Part shown: one piece after another, positions 46,249 to 55,435 of the stretch | How the letters are laid out: the number at the start of each line of letters is the position of its first letter | Position numbering within the stretch: position 1 is the stretch's first letter | Assembly (NCBI GenBank): GCA_023481105.1 | Contig: JAMCWK010000150.1 | Span: forward strand, 1-64,000 | Source: Acidobacteriota bacterium | Lineage (GTDB): Bacteria; Acidobacteriota; Terriglobia; Acidiferrales; UBA7541 | DNA: 64,000 nucleotides | Direction of reading: 5' to 3' | Made by a program: the position numbers and the translations under genes | The notes under the pieces: generated by a model | Database searches by the model: none | What the model saw: the letters and a program-made list of their open reading frames with translations, nothing else | Told to the model about the DNA's origin: nothing

Positions 46249-47722
46249 CCTTGGTCCTCAGTTCGCAATGTCCCTGCCAGCCCCGCGGAGGGGCAAAGGC
46301 CCGCCCATCGAAGGGAACAATCTCGTCCGCGGAGCGTTCCTCGTTTCCCATGCGCACGCGGATCGCTTGGGGCGTGAAAACTGCCAGCGGGTACGGGAAA
46401 CTTCCGAAGGCTTCGCGCACCAGGGGAATTTTCTGCGGATCCAACCCCATCAACCGGCAGTGGACCCATTCCGCGGCGGCGGGATTCACCGCGCCGGTCA
46501 AGAACCGCGACGGAACAGGCGTAGGCGACATGGGGCCGTCGCCTTCACCGCCGATAATCGCGTCGGTAATGCTAATGAGATGGCGAGCGGGGCGCTCGGC
46601 AATCGTGCCATCCGCTCGGCCATAGAGGGCGATGCGCTGCAGATCCAGGCTGGTGCGCCACACCGTGTCGTTGCCGAACCAGGAGCCTTCCAGGTTGTTG
46701 TCGCTGCCCAGCAGCACAGCTCCACGGATCAAAACCGCGGCCGCGCGAGCCAGCGCCACCTGGAAGCTGCCCGGTTGCGTGCGGTTAGCGATGTCCAGCA
46801 AATCCTCGGCGCGGCCTTTCAGCCAGGAACGCCCGGCGTAGCAATCGCCTCCGCTGCCGCCACCGCCTTTGCGGTGATGCGGCAAGTACTCTTTGTGCCC
46901 ATTGATTCCAACGAGGTTTTTGAGCGCGCCAGTGACGCAGGCTTTCTTGTGGGTCTTGAGTTTTGGAAGATTGAGGACCACGTCGGCCTCGAGAATTTCG
47001 CGGGCGATCAGATACTGATGCCGCTGCGGGGCATGCGTGCGATGCAGCAGCTCGGGGTTGTACATGGTCACACGGAATCTTTCCGAATCCGCGCGCAGCG
47101 GCTCCAGTAGGCTTTTTTCCTGCAGATCGAAGAGCACGTACTGCTCCATGCCGCGGCATGCTTCGAGTTTGCTGCGCCCGTAGTTTTCACCGGGCAAGAC
47201 GGTGCGGCGGAAATCGGCCAAGCGCAGGTCCATGCCGCGGCGCCGGAAGCGCTCCACTATTTCGTCCAACGCGCACACTTTGCGCAGCACATCAAAGTTG
47301 CAGCCCTGCACCGGCGCGTCGCCGAGCACAACGCTGCCCGGATGCGCCAGCGCCACATATTCCAGGACGGCTTCCATCACGCTGCTGTGCGTGATCAGGC
47401 AATCCATTCCCTGACCGGACTTGTTCCAGTGCAACACCCAATTCGGCTTCAGCACCACGCGCGCGCCGGGGGCGATGAACGCGCCCAGCGGATTCCACTG
47501 GGGGCTTTCAGCGTGTTCGCGGTCCAGTCCCCAATTGCGGAACAATTCGCGCAGGGCCGCCAGTGCCACAGTGGAGGCGTTTCCGGAAGGGAGTTCCGGA
47601 GCGGCAACCGGCTGCGGCAATAATCCGTATTCGGCGCGAGCGCTGCGGGCCACGCTCACCACTGCGTCCAATGGACGGAGGCTGTTCACAGGAGTCTTAT
47701 TCGCCTGGTCTTTCGGTCCCAT
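46211..47722 (-). CDS. DUF362 family protein
   Basis: 503 residues. The DUF362 core is visible in VVLKPNWVL, VVLGDAPVQGC, ADVVLNLPKLKTHKKACVTGALKNLVGINGHKEYLPHH and a C-terminal GGEGDGPMSPTP block. No CxxC iron-sulfur motifs, unlike DUF362 proteins fused to ferredoxin domains. The reaction catalysed by the family is not settled. First gene of the DUF362-CapK-deacetylase operon. A Gly-rich insert (RKGGGGSGGD) sits after HKEYLPHH. The ATG at 47722 begins MGPKDQANKTPVNSLRPL. Confidence 0.87.
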   Translation of the reverse strand: MGPKDQANKTPVNSLRPLDAVVSVARSARAEYGLLPQPVAAPELPSGNASTVALAALRELFRNWGLDREHAESPQWNPLGAFIAPGARVVLKPNWVLHWNKSGQGMDCLITHSSVMEAVLEYVALAHPGSVVLGDAPVQGCNFDVLRKVCALDEIVERFRRRGMDLRLADFRRTVLPGENYGRSKLEACRGMEQYVLFDLQEKSLLEPLRADSERFRVTMYNPELLHRTHAPQRHQYLIAREILEADVVLNLPKLKTHKKACVTGALKNLVGINGHKEYLPHHRKGGGGSGGDCYAGRSWLKGRAEDLLDIANRTQPGSFQVALARAAAVLIRGAVLLGSDNNLEGSWFGNDTVWRTSLDLQRIALYGRADGTIAERPARHLISITDAIIGGEGDGPMSPTPVPSRFLTGAVNPAAAEWVHCRLMGLDPQKIPLVREAFGSFPYPLAVFTPQAIRVRMGNEERSADEIVPFDGRAFAPPRGWQGHCELRTKDDHPTGEQALVA

Positions 47723-47940
47723 GTTTCTCTGAGTTCTTTTTTCCCTATGGCCCTTTCATTTTACCGCGAGTGCGCAGGCTCCGGGAAAAATCCAAAGGAG
47801 GAAAGTGTCGCAAGTAAGCACTGAAGAAGGAGCGCCGCCAAGCCTCCGCCTGGCAACCGCTTTCGCGTCACTTCTGGGTGCCTTCGGTGTTTTATCGTGT
47901 GCAGAATACTGGAGAGGAGGAGCTCAGAAACGAATCAGAA

Positions 47941-50900
47941 CTACTGCACGCCCGTCACCGCTGTGGTGACGGCGCCGGCCCGGGCTCCGATGTCTTTTCC
48001 ATTCGTACCCGCATTTCTGTAGGGGCTGGTGGCGGACAGCCGATAATCACCGCCCAAGCCCAAATTAAAATTGAGAAAGCCGATATTAGAAGGCATCGGC
48101 CCCACCGGGTAGAAATTGTTGGCGGGATAGATCGTCGAATTCGCAGCGACAACCACGTTTTTCAGAAACACGAACGGCGCGGCCAGTTGGAAATTCAAGG
48201 TCGAGTTGCCGTCCCCTGTGCCTGGCCCGAGGATACCCGTCCCGCGGAGCGCAATGTTGTTCCGGAAGACGAAATTTTGTGTGAAGCGATTGGGGTTGGC
48301 CGCGGGACCCGGTCCGCCGAAACTGATTAACAAAGGCGTCGAACCCGAACCGTCATGAAAGAGCGTGTTGTTTTCAAACGTCATTTCATCGACCGGTCCC
48401 ACCACCTGGATGAGCTTTCCTTCTCCACCCCAAATGGAACCGCTGATATCCTCGGCAACGTTGTTGTGCACGTGCCATCTTCGGGCGCGCAGGCAGCCGA
48501 CTGGAATCTGTGTGGCCACACACACCACATCCGGCAGAAATTCCGGCCCCGTGCCCGGGTCGCTGGGGGAGAAGAACCGAGAGTTGAACCAGCTTGAGGC
48601 GTGTCGCGACAGGTTGTAGCGAATAACGACATCCTGCACCCGCGCTTGCGGAACAGCGCCCAATTCATGTGCCGGGGTCAGCACGATTTGATAGCCCAAC
48701 TGCGCTTGGATCCAGCTATATTCCAGGAGGTTCCCTTCAAACAAGATTCGCTGTCCGTGCTTAACCTCAAACAAGTTCTTCACGCCCCAGGCGATGCCCG
48801 CATACGTTGGGTGCCCGCTTCGCCAGGAAAGCTGCTTGGAAAAGTGATTTCGCCGAATTTCCATGTCCGAGGGCACGACTCCTGCCACCACGCCCGGCGC
48901 ACCGCCGAATAGGACGTTCTCTCCGGCTCCTTCCAGATAATTATTCACGATCTTGATCGGCCCGTTGAAGTTCCATCCGGCGATGGCCTGCGAGTCCGCG
49001 CCGACTTCGTGGATTTCGGAAATGTAGCTGTCAATGATCCCGATGTGGTTGCCGCCGATTTGAATCCCGCGCCGCTGCGTGATAGTGGGCTGGCCGTGGA
49101 TGTAGCAGCGATCCACCACAATGTGGTGAGGCATGTCGGCGACGGTCGGAGCACCGGAAGGAATGGGGTCCAGCCCCAGCACCGGCGCTTGCGCGGCCGT
49201 GCCTGTGGTCATGCTCAGTTCCAGGCCAATCAAGCGGTAGTGGTGCGCACGCTGGTTGGTGACGATGGCCCGGCCGTTGACAAAGTTCCCCAAGATTTTT
49301 GGCATGAACGGTGCGTGCAGCATCGGGTCAATGCGCGTGCCTTCCGGCGGCAAGACAGCCATCGCGGAGGAGCGAATAATGATCCAGCCACTGCCAGTGG
49401 TTTTTTCCGGCAATGTGAATTGTCCGGGACACGTGAGCGTGGAAGTAATCACAATCGTATCGCCGAGCGCGGCGGCGTTGATGGTGCTCTGCAATTGACT
49501 ACACGAGGTGACGTTGCGCACCGTGCCGGCCTGCACAGGCATCGTGGTGTCCACATAAGCCAGCGGGAACTGCGGCAGGTTCGGGCCGGTCGGAATGGGC
49601 ACGATGTCCAGCGTGAAGTTCGCTGTAGCGGTCTGCGCCGTCGGCGTTGCCTTGTCCGTGGCCAAAATCGTAAAGCTGAAGCTCCCGACTTGCGTCGGAA
49701 CTCCACTCAGGAATCCGGAAGTGACATCGAGCGTCAGCCCCGGCGGCAGGGTTCCGGCGGACAACGTCCAGTTGTAAGGCGGGGCGCCGCCGGTAGCAGC
49801 GAAGCCAATGGTGTACGGAACCAGCGGGTTGCCCTCTGGTAAGTCGGTGGTCGCGATGGCGACACTCGAAGTCAGATAAGCAAACGCGCCGGGCAACACT
49901 CCGGATTGTGTGTCGGGGTTGGTCACCCGAATGCCCACGGCAGCCCCCGGCGTGCCGGGGGGGCTGATCGCCGTGATGGAAGTGGCACTGTTCACGACCA
50001 CACCGGTGGCAGAGTTGACACCGAAAAGCACCGTCGCGCCCGTCTGGAATCCCGTGCCAGTGATGGTGACGGTCGTGCCGCCATTCTGCGATCCGTTGAT
50101 GGGGAGAATGCTGGTCACGGTCGGCGGTGGCGCCGGCGAAGAATAGCTGAAGGCGCCGTTGAGCACTGCTGATTGTCCATCTGGATTGAGAACCGAGACC
50201 GCTACCGTTCCTGCTGTGCCCGCGGGCGTTACCGCGGTGATCGAAATCGCGCTGACGACGACAACGCTTGTCGCAGAAACACCTCCCACGATCACCGAAG
50301 CACCAGCTTGGAAGCCGGTACCAGCAATGGTGATTGCGGTTCCTCCGGCTGTTGGGCCGGAGTTGGGCAGGACGGAACCGATGGTCGGAGCAGCGACAAA
50401 AACAAAACTGCCGGGCAGCGAACCGATTTGCCCGTCCGGGTTGCGCACTTGGACGGATACCGTGCCGGCAGCATGCGACGGGGTGTCGGCGGAGATGGAC
50501 GTAGAGCTCAAAACCACGACGTTGGTCGCCGCCACGCCGCCAACCAGCACTGCTGCACCCGTCACAAAATTGGTGCCCGTAATAGCAATCGTCGTGCCGC
50601 CAGTGGCCGGCCCAGTGCCTGGAGAAACGGCGGTGACCGTCGGCGCCGGGGCCGCGACATAGGTAAATGCGCTGGCCAGCGTACCGCTCTGGCCATCCGC
50701 GTTGGTCACGCGCACGCTCACGGCTCCGGCAGCCTGTGCGGGCGTCGTGGCCTGATACTGCGTCGCGCTAAGAAGCACGAGGCCAGTAGCCGGCGTGCTG
50801 CCGAAAAGAATCGTCGCCCCAGCTTGGAAATTAGTTCCATTCACGATGACGACTGTGCCGCCTGATGTGGGGCCGGAACTGGCCACCACGCTCGTGACCG

Positions 50901-53900
50901 TGGGCGCGGGATTGAACGTGTAGCCGCTGAAAAGCGTACCGCTTTGCGGGCCCGGGTTGGTCACTACGACATTGACAGTGCCCGCCGCATGCGCTGGGGT
51001 GACTGCGGTGATCGAAATCGCGCTGACAACGATTACGCCGGTGGCGGGAGTGCCGCCGACAGTTACGGTCGCGCCCGCCTGGAAATTTGCTCCGGCGATG
51101 GTAATTGGGGCGCCGCCGGATGCCGGGCCGGAAGTGGGATTCACGCTGGTGATGCTGGGAGCAGGCGGCTGCGCGTACGTGAATGCCAACGGCAAGGTGC
51201 CCGATTGCGTGCTCGGATTGGTAACGGTGACACTGACAGCGCCCGCCGCGCCCGCCGGAGAAACAGCCGTGAGTGACGTCGCGCTGTTGAAGACCACTCC
51301 GGTCGCTGGATTGGCACCGAAGGTGACTGTCGCACCAGCAACAAAATTCGCTCCAGTAATGGTGACTGTAGTGCCGCCAGCGACTGGCCCCGACGAAGGC
51401 GTCACGCTGCTGACCACGGGCGCGGCCGTGTAAGTGAAGCCGCTTGCCAGCGTGTCTGTCTGGGTGTCGGTGTTCGTCACAATCACGTTGACCGCACCAG
51501 CGCCGCCCGCCGGAGATGTCGCCAGAATCGAAGTCGCACTGCTGACCACAACTCCCGTTGCTGCGGTTGCCCCGAACGTGACGGTTGCACCTGCGCGGAA
51601 TCCGGTGCCGGTAATAAGCACCGCCGTGCCGCCACCTGTGGGGCCGGATGTCGGAGAAACGCTGGTCACAGTCGGCGCTGGATTGTAGGTGAACGCGCCT
51701 GCGAGTACGCCCCGCTGGCCATCCGTGTTGATCACTGTCACGCTGAAAGAACCAGCGACGCCGGCAGGGGTGACGGCTGTGATGGATGTCGCGCTATTGA
51801 AAACTACGCCGGAGGCCAGGTTGGCACCGACCCGCACAACTGGGGCCGCCATAAAGTTGGTGCCGGTGATCGTGATGGATGTGCCGCCGGCCAGTGGACC
51901 GTTGTTGGGGGTCACATTGGTTACAGTAGGCGCAGCATTGAACGTGTATCCACTCACCAGCGTGCCGGTCTGCGCATCGGGGTTGGTCACGACCACGTTG
52001 ACTGCGCCTGCCGCGTGTGCCGGCGTGACGGCCTGAATCGTGGTGGCGTTGACTACGGTGACATTGGGCGATGCGCTGCCGCCGAACGTGACCGTTGCAT
52101 TGGCCACGAAGTTCGTTCCGGTAATCGTGACCAGCGTGCCGCCTGCGGCTCTGCCGTTTGTCGGATTCACGCTGGTAACAGTGGGTGCAGGCGGTGTGTA
52201 TGAAAAGCCCAGAGCCAGTGAACCGGACTGCGAGCTCGGGTTGGTCACCGTGACCGTGACCGAACCCGCTGCCCCGGCGGGAGTCACCGCCGTGATTGAA
52301 GTGGCGCTGTTCACCACCACACCCGTGCCGGCATTCAACCCAAAGTCCACGGTGGCCCCGACGACAAAGTTCGCGCCAGTAATCGTCACCGTGGTGCCAC
52401 CGGCCGTGGGTCCCGAAGACGGTGAAACGCTGCTCACCACCGGCGCGGCCGTATACGTGAAGCCACCGGCTAGTGTGCCCACCTGATTGTCTGTATTCGT
52501 AACGTTGACATTGACTGCGCCGGCTGCGCCTGCTGGAGACGTAGCTAAAATCGAAGTCGAGCTGCTGACGGTGACGGCCGTGGCTGCCGTGGCGCCGAAT
52601 GTAACTGTCGCGCCGGGCAAAAATCCGGTGCCGGAAATCTGCACCACAGTGCCACCACCGGTCGGGCCGGAGGTCGGCGAAACGCTGATGACCGTGGGTG
52701 CCGGATTATAGGTGAAACCGCCGGCAAGAGTGCCCAACTGGCTGTCCGTATTGATGACGTTTACGTTGGCGGGTCCCGCAGCGCCTGCCGGAGTGACAGC
52801 AGTGATGGAGGTCGCGCTGTTTACAACCACGCCCGCGGCGAAGACACCGCCGATCCGCACGGTTGCACCCGCAAGGAAATTTGTTCCCGTGATGGTGACT
52901 GACGTCCCGCCGGCCAGCGGGCCACTGCTCGGGCTCACGTTGGTCACGGTGGGCGGAGCGTTAAAGGTGAAGCCGTTGGTCAGCGTGCCGGTCTGCGCAT
53001 CGGGATTGGTGACGACGACGTTCACTGCGCCCGCGGCGTGTGCGGGAGTGACCGCCTGAATAGATGTTGCGCTCACCACCGTGACATTGGGCGAGGCTGT
53101 GCCGCCAAAAGAGACGGTGGCGTTGGCCTGGAAATCGGTCCCGGCAATGGTGACCAGCGTTCCGCCGCTCGCCGCGCCGGACGTGGGATTCACGCTGGTG
53201 ATGCTGGGCGCGGGCGACTGGGAGTACGTGAAGGCCAGCGGCAGCGTGCCGGATTGCGCGCTGGGGTTGGTGACGGTCACGCTCACTGTACCGGCAGCGC
53301 CAGCCGGCGACACGGCGGTGATGGATGTCGCGCTGTTGAAGACCACGCCGGTGGCCGCGTTGGCTCCGAACGTTACCGTTGCGCCAGAAACAAAATTCGC
53401 CCCCGTGATCGTGACGGTGGTGCCACCAGCAACCGGGCCTGTCGAAGGCGCAATACTGCTGACAACAGGCGCAGCCGTGTACGCAAATGCGCCGGCCAGT
53501 GTGCCGCTCTGAGTGTCGGGGTTCGTCACGGTCACGCCAACGGCGCCGGCCGCGCCGGCCGGAGAAGTGGCTTGGATCAACGTCGCGCTGCTGACCGTTA
53601 CCGACGTGGCTGCTGTGGCGCCGAACTGCACGGTGGCGCCGGCCTGGAAATTGGCGCCAGTAATCACGACCGCCGTGCCGCCCGAGGTTGGGCCCGTGCC
53701 GGGCGAAACGCTGGCGACCGAAGGCGCAGGCAAGAAATCGAATCCGTTGGAAAGCACGCCGGACTGACCATCGGTGTTCGTTACGGTGACGTCCACAACG
53801 CCCGCGCTGCCGGCTGCGGTGACGGCAGTAATCTGTGTCGCGCTGCTGACGGTAACGTTGGCGGCCGCGAAGGCGCCGAACGAAACCGCAGCGCCACTCT

Positions 53901-55227
53901 GAAAATTCGTGCCGGTGATCACTACGCTGGTTCCACCGGACGCCGGCCCGCTGGTCGGTGCGACGCTAGTGATGGTCGGCGCAGGTCCTAGGTTAAACGT
54001 AAAAGCGCCGGTGAGCGTGCCGCTTTGCCCATCGACATTCGTCACCATCACATCCACCGTGCCGGGTGCATGCGCGGGCGTCGTTGCGAGAATCTGCGTG
54101 GGACTCTGAATCGTAATCGAGGCCGCCGGAACTCCGCCGAAGGAAACTGCCGCTCCGCCTTGGAAGGCGCTTCCAGTGATGGTCACCACTGTGCCACCAG
54201 AGAGCGGGCCGTTGCCCGGGGCCACGCTGCTTACGGCAGGAGGAGGCACGAAATTGAAGGCGTTGATGAACGTTGCGGATTGGTTGTCCGGGTTGCGGAC
54301 CACCAAGTCTGTCACGCCTGCCGCATGCGGAGGAGTCGTTACGGTTATTTGCGTGGCGCTGACCACCACAATGTTGGTTGCTGCCACGCTGCCGAATTGC
54401 ACCACCGCGCCGGGCGCAAAATTAGTGCCGGTGACCGTTACCGCAGTGCCGCCGCTGGAGGGGCCTGCTCCTGGCGAAACGCTTGCAATCGTCGGTGCGG
54501 GTCCCTGTGTAAAGGTGAATCCGCCAGTCAGCGTCACCGATTGGCTGTCGGGATTGATCACCTGCACATCAACGATTCCTGCTGGCACGCTGGGCGTCGT
54601 CACCTGAAGCTGCACGGGGCTGATAAGCGTCACGCTCGTCGCCGCTGCGCCACCGAACAGAACAGTTGCTCCGGTCTGATAGTTCGAGCCCGAAAGCATC
54701 ACCACCGTGCCGCCGCTGGAAGGACCGCTGTTGGGGAGGACCTGGATGAGCGTGGGCGCCGGCGCGGCTAGATAAGTGAACGACGCCAAGCGCGTGCCCG
54801 ATTGACCGTCAGGATTGGTGACCCGAACTTCGTAGGTGCCGGGTGCGTTTGGCGCGGTGACCGCTTGAATCGTGGCCCCGTTCGTGACCACGACGTTCGT
54901 GGCAAGACGGCCGCCGACCAGCACGGTGGCGCCGGTTTGAAAATTCGAGCCCGTAATGGTGATGGTTGTGCCGCCTGACGAATCGCCTGTGTCGGGCGTC
55001 ACATTGCTAACGATGGGAGCAGGTACAATCGCCGGCCCGCCGCCGCCGATTGTTGCCCCGGGGCCGCCCGAGGGAGGAGCATTCCCCCCATACTCGCCGA
55101 CAAGCGAGCCACCACCACAACCGGACAGCGCTAGCGCCACCAACAGGACAGTCGCCGTGGCAAGACTAGAACTCGGGGAAGCAACGAACAGGGCAGCAGC
55201 CCGCGTTCTGATACTGCTTAACGTCAC
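47941..55227 (-). CDS. Giant lipoprotein: 20 IPT/TIG repeats, one Ig-like domain and a C-terminal beta-helix
   Basis: 2,428 residues. The signal peptide ends in the canonical lipobox LSGC (Cys37), followed by a Gly/Pro-rich linker. Residues about 70-1782 are 20 IPT/TIG immunoglobulin-like repeats of about 86 residues, each with a P-x-SGGT-x-V-x-ITG core. Next comes a putative Ig domain (He_PIG type: GGAPPYNWTLSAGTLPPGLTL) at about 1785-1880, then a parallel beta-helix (about 1885-2428) paralogous to the protein at 40791-42545. It should be a long stalk lifting the beta-helix from the outer membrane: adhesin, polymer-binding protein or surface enzyme. GTG at 55227 has GGGGAG; the open frame to 55422 lacks one. 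A weak sigma-54-like TGGTAGGATAGTCGC lies at 55265-55279. Plus-strand frames here are shadows. Confidence 0.9.
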   Translation of the reverse strand: MTLSSIRTRAAALFVASPSSSLATATVLLVALALSGCGGGSLVGEYGGNAPPSGGPGATIGGGGPAIVPAPIVSNVTPDTGDSSGGTTITITGSNFQTGATVLVGGRLATNVVVTNGATIQAVTAPNAPGTYEVRVTNPDGQSGTRLASFTYLAAPAPTLIQVLPNSGPSSGGTVVMLSGSNYQTGATVLFGGAAATSVTLISPVQLQVTTPSVPAGIVDVQVINPDSQSVTLTGGFTFTQGPAPTIASVSPGAGPSSGGTAVTVTGTNFAPGAVVQFGSVAATNIVVVSATQITVTTPPHAAGVTDLVVRNPDNQSATFINAFNFVPPPAVSSVAPGNGPLSGGTVVTITGSAFQGGAAVSFGGVPAASITIQSPTQILATTPAHAPGTVDVMVTNVDGQSGTLTGAFTFNLGPAPTITSVAPTSGPASGGTSVVITGTNFQSGAAVSFGAFAAANVTVSSATQITAVTAAGSAGVVDVTVTNTDGQSGVLSNGFDFLPAPSVASVSPGTGPTSGGTAVVITGANFQAGATVQFGATAATSVTVSSATLIQATSPAGAAGAVGVTVTNPDTQSGTLAGAFAYTAAPVVSSIAPSTGPVAGGTTVTITGANFVSGATVTFGANAATGVVFNSATSITAVSPAGAAGTVSVTVTNPSAQSGTLPLAFTYSQSPAPSITSVNPTSGAASGGTLVTIAGTDFQANATVSFGGTASPNVTVVSATSIQAVTPAHAAGAVNVVVTNPDAQTGTLTNGFTFNAPPTVTNVSPSSGPLAGGTSVTITGTNFLAGATVRIGGVFAAGVVVNSATSITAVTPAGAAGPANVNVINTDSQLGTLAGGFTYNPAPTVISVSPTSGPTGGGTVVQISGTGFLPGATVTFGATAATAVTVSSSTSILATSPAGAAGAVNVNVTNTDNQVGTLAGGFTYTAAPVVSSVSPSSGPTAGGTTVTITGANFVVGATVDFGLNAGTGVVVNSATSITAVTPAGAAGSVTVTVTNPSSQSGSLALGFSYTPPAPTVTSVNPTNGRAAGGTLVTITGTNFVANATVTFGGSASPNVTVVNATTIQAVTPAHAAGAVNVVVTNPDAQTGTLVSGYTFNAAPTVTNVTPNNGPLAGGTSITITGTNFMAAPVVRVGANLASGVVFNSATSITAVTPAGVAGSFSVTVINTDGQRGVLAGAFTYNPAPTVTSVSPTSGPTGGGTAVLITGTGFRAGATVTFGATAATGVVVSSATSILATSPAGGAGAVNVIVTNTDTQTDTLASGFTYTAAPVVSSVTPSSGPVAGGTTVTITGANFVAGATVTFGANPATGVVFNSATSLTAVSPAGAAGAVSVTVTNPSTQSGTLPLAFTYAQPPAPSITSVNPTSGPASGGAPITIAGANFQAGATVTVGGTPATGVIVVSAISITAVTPAHAAGTVNVVVTNPGPQSGTLFSGYTFNPAPTVTSVVASSGPTSGGTVVIVNGTNFQAGATILFGSTPATGLVLLSATQYQATTPAQAAGAVSVRVTNADGQSGTLASAFTYVAAPAPTVTAVSPGTGPATGGTTIAITGTNFVTGAAVLVGGVAATNVVVLSSTSISADTPSHAAGTVSVQVRNPDGQIGSLPGSFVFVAAPTIGSVLPNSGPTAGGTAITIAGTGFQAGASVIVGGVSATSVVVVSAISITAVTPAGTAGTVAVSVLNPDGQSAVLNGAFSYSSPAPPPTVTSILPINGSQNGGTTVTITGTGFQTGATVLFGVNSATGVVVNSATSITAISPPGTPGAAVGIRVTNPDTQSGVLPGAFAYLTSSVAIATTDLPEGNPLVPYTIGFAATGGAPPYNWTLSAGTLPPGLTLDVTSGFLSGVPTQVGSFSFTILATDKATPTAQTATANFTLDIVPIPTGPNLPQFPLAYVDTTMPVQAGTVRNVTSCSQLQSTINAAALGDTIVITSTLTCPGQFTLPEKTTGSGWIIIRSSAMAVLPPEGTRIDPMLHAPFMPKILGNFVNGRAIVTNQRAHHYRLIGLELSMTTGTAAQAPVLGLDPIPSGAPTVADMPHHIVVDRCYIHGQPTITQRRGIQIGGNHIGIIDSYISEIHEVGADSQAIAGWNFNGPIKIVNNYLEGAGENVLFGGAPGVVAGVVPSDMEIRRNHFSKQLSWRSGHPTYAGIAWGVKNLFEVKHGQRILFEGNLLEYSWIQAQLGYQIVLTPAHELGAVPQARVQDVVIRYNLSRHASSWFNSRFFSPSDPGTGPEFLPDVVCVATQIPVGCLRARRWHVHNNVAEDISGSIWGGEGKLIQVVGPVDEMTFENNTLFHDGSGSTPLLISFGGPGPAANPNRFTQNFVFRNNIALRGTGILGPGTGDGNSTLNFQLAAPFVFLKNVVVAANSTIYPANNFYPVGPMPSNIGFLNFNLGLGGDYRLSATSPYRNAGTNGKDIGARAGAVTTAVTGVQ
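50650..53740 (-). repeat. Higher-order repeat inside the IPT array (three blocks of four repeats)
   Basis: Repeats 6-9, 10-13 and 14-17 form three blocks of about 1,030 bases in which the nth members match best: 7, 11 and 15 open VVSS and contain VAGGTTVTITGANF or TAGGTTVTITGANF; 8, 12 and 16 open with SVNPT; 9 and 13 have TVTNV; 10 and 14 have SPTSGPTGGGT and GATVTFGATAAT. This points to duplication of a four-repeat unit. Confidence 0.75.
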
Positions 55228-55294
55228 AAGTTCTCCCCAAAGCCGGGGGATGGCACCACAAGCAGCGACTATCCTACCATGCGGCGTCAAATGC

Positions 55295-55339
55295 ACGGTT
55301 AGGATGTCAAGGATGTTGTTCAAGAATAAACGGTTAGGA
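55295..55339. promoter_or_regulatory. Direct repeat ACGGTTAGGA upstream of the giant lipoprotein gene
   Basis: Two exact 10-base copies at 55295-55304 and 55330-55339, 35 bases apart, in the gap between the giant gene and the upstream activator gene. They could be binding sites for a regulator; nothing else supports this. Confidence 0.35.
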
Positions 55340-55435
55340 AACGGAGTCAAGTGCCAATTCTGGGACGCTTCGCGAACGGTGAGGTAACCGGGAAGACGAG
55401 AACAACAACCACTTCGGCGCAAGTTTTGACCAATG

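Noticed and set aside
49880..55020. Many plus-strand open frames of 100-320 codons opposite the giant lipoprotein
   Set aside because: They repeat with the IPT period, are Val/Ala/Pro- or Gly/Arg-rich and have no ribosome sites; they are mirror images of the repetitive minus-strand gene.
49880..55020. CRISPR-like periodic array
   Set aside because: The period of about 257 bases is in frame with IPT/TIG protein repeats; there are no identical short repeats with unique spacers and no cas genes.
55351..55356. Perfect -24 box TGGCAC upstream of the giant lipoprotein gene
   Set aside because: No GC at the required 10-base distance; the -12 position reads TCCG.
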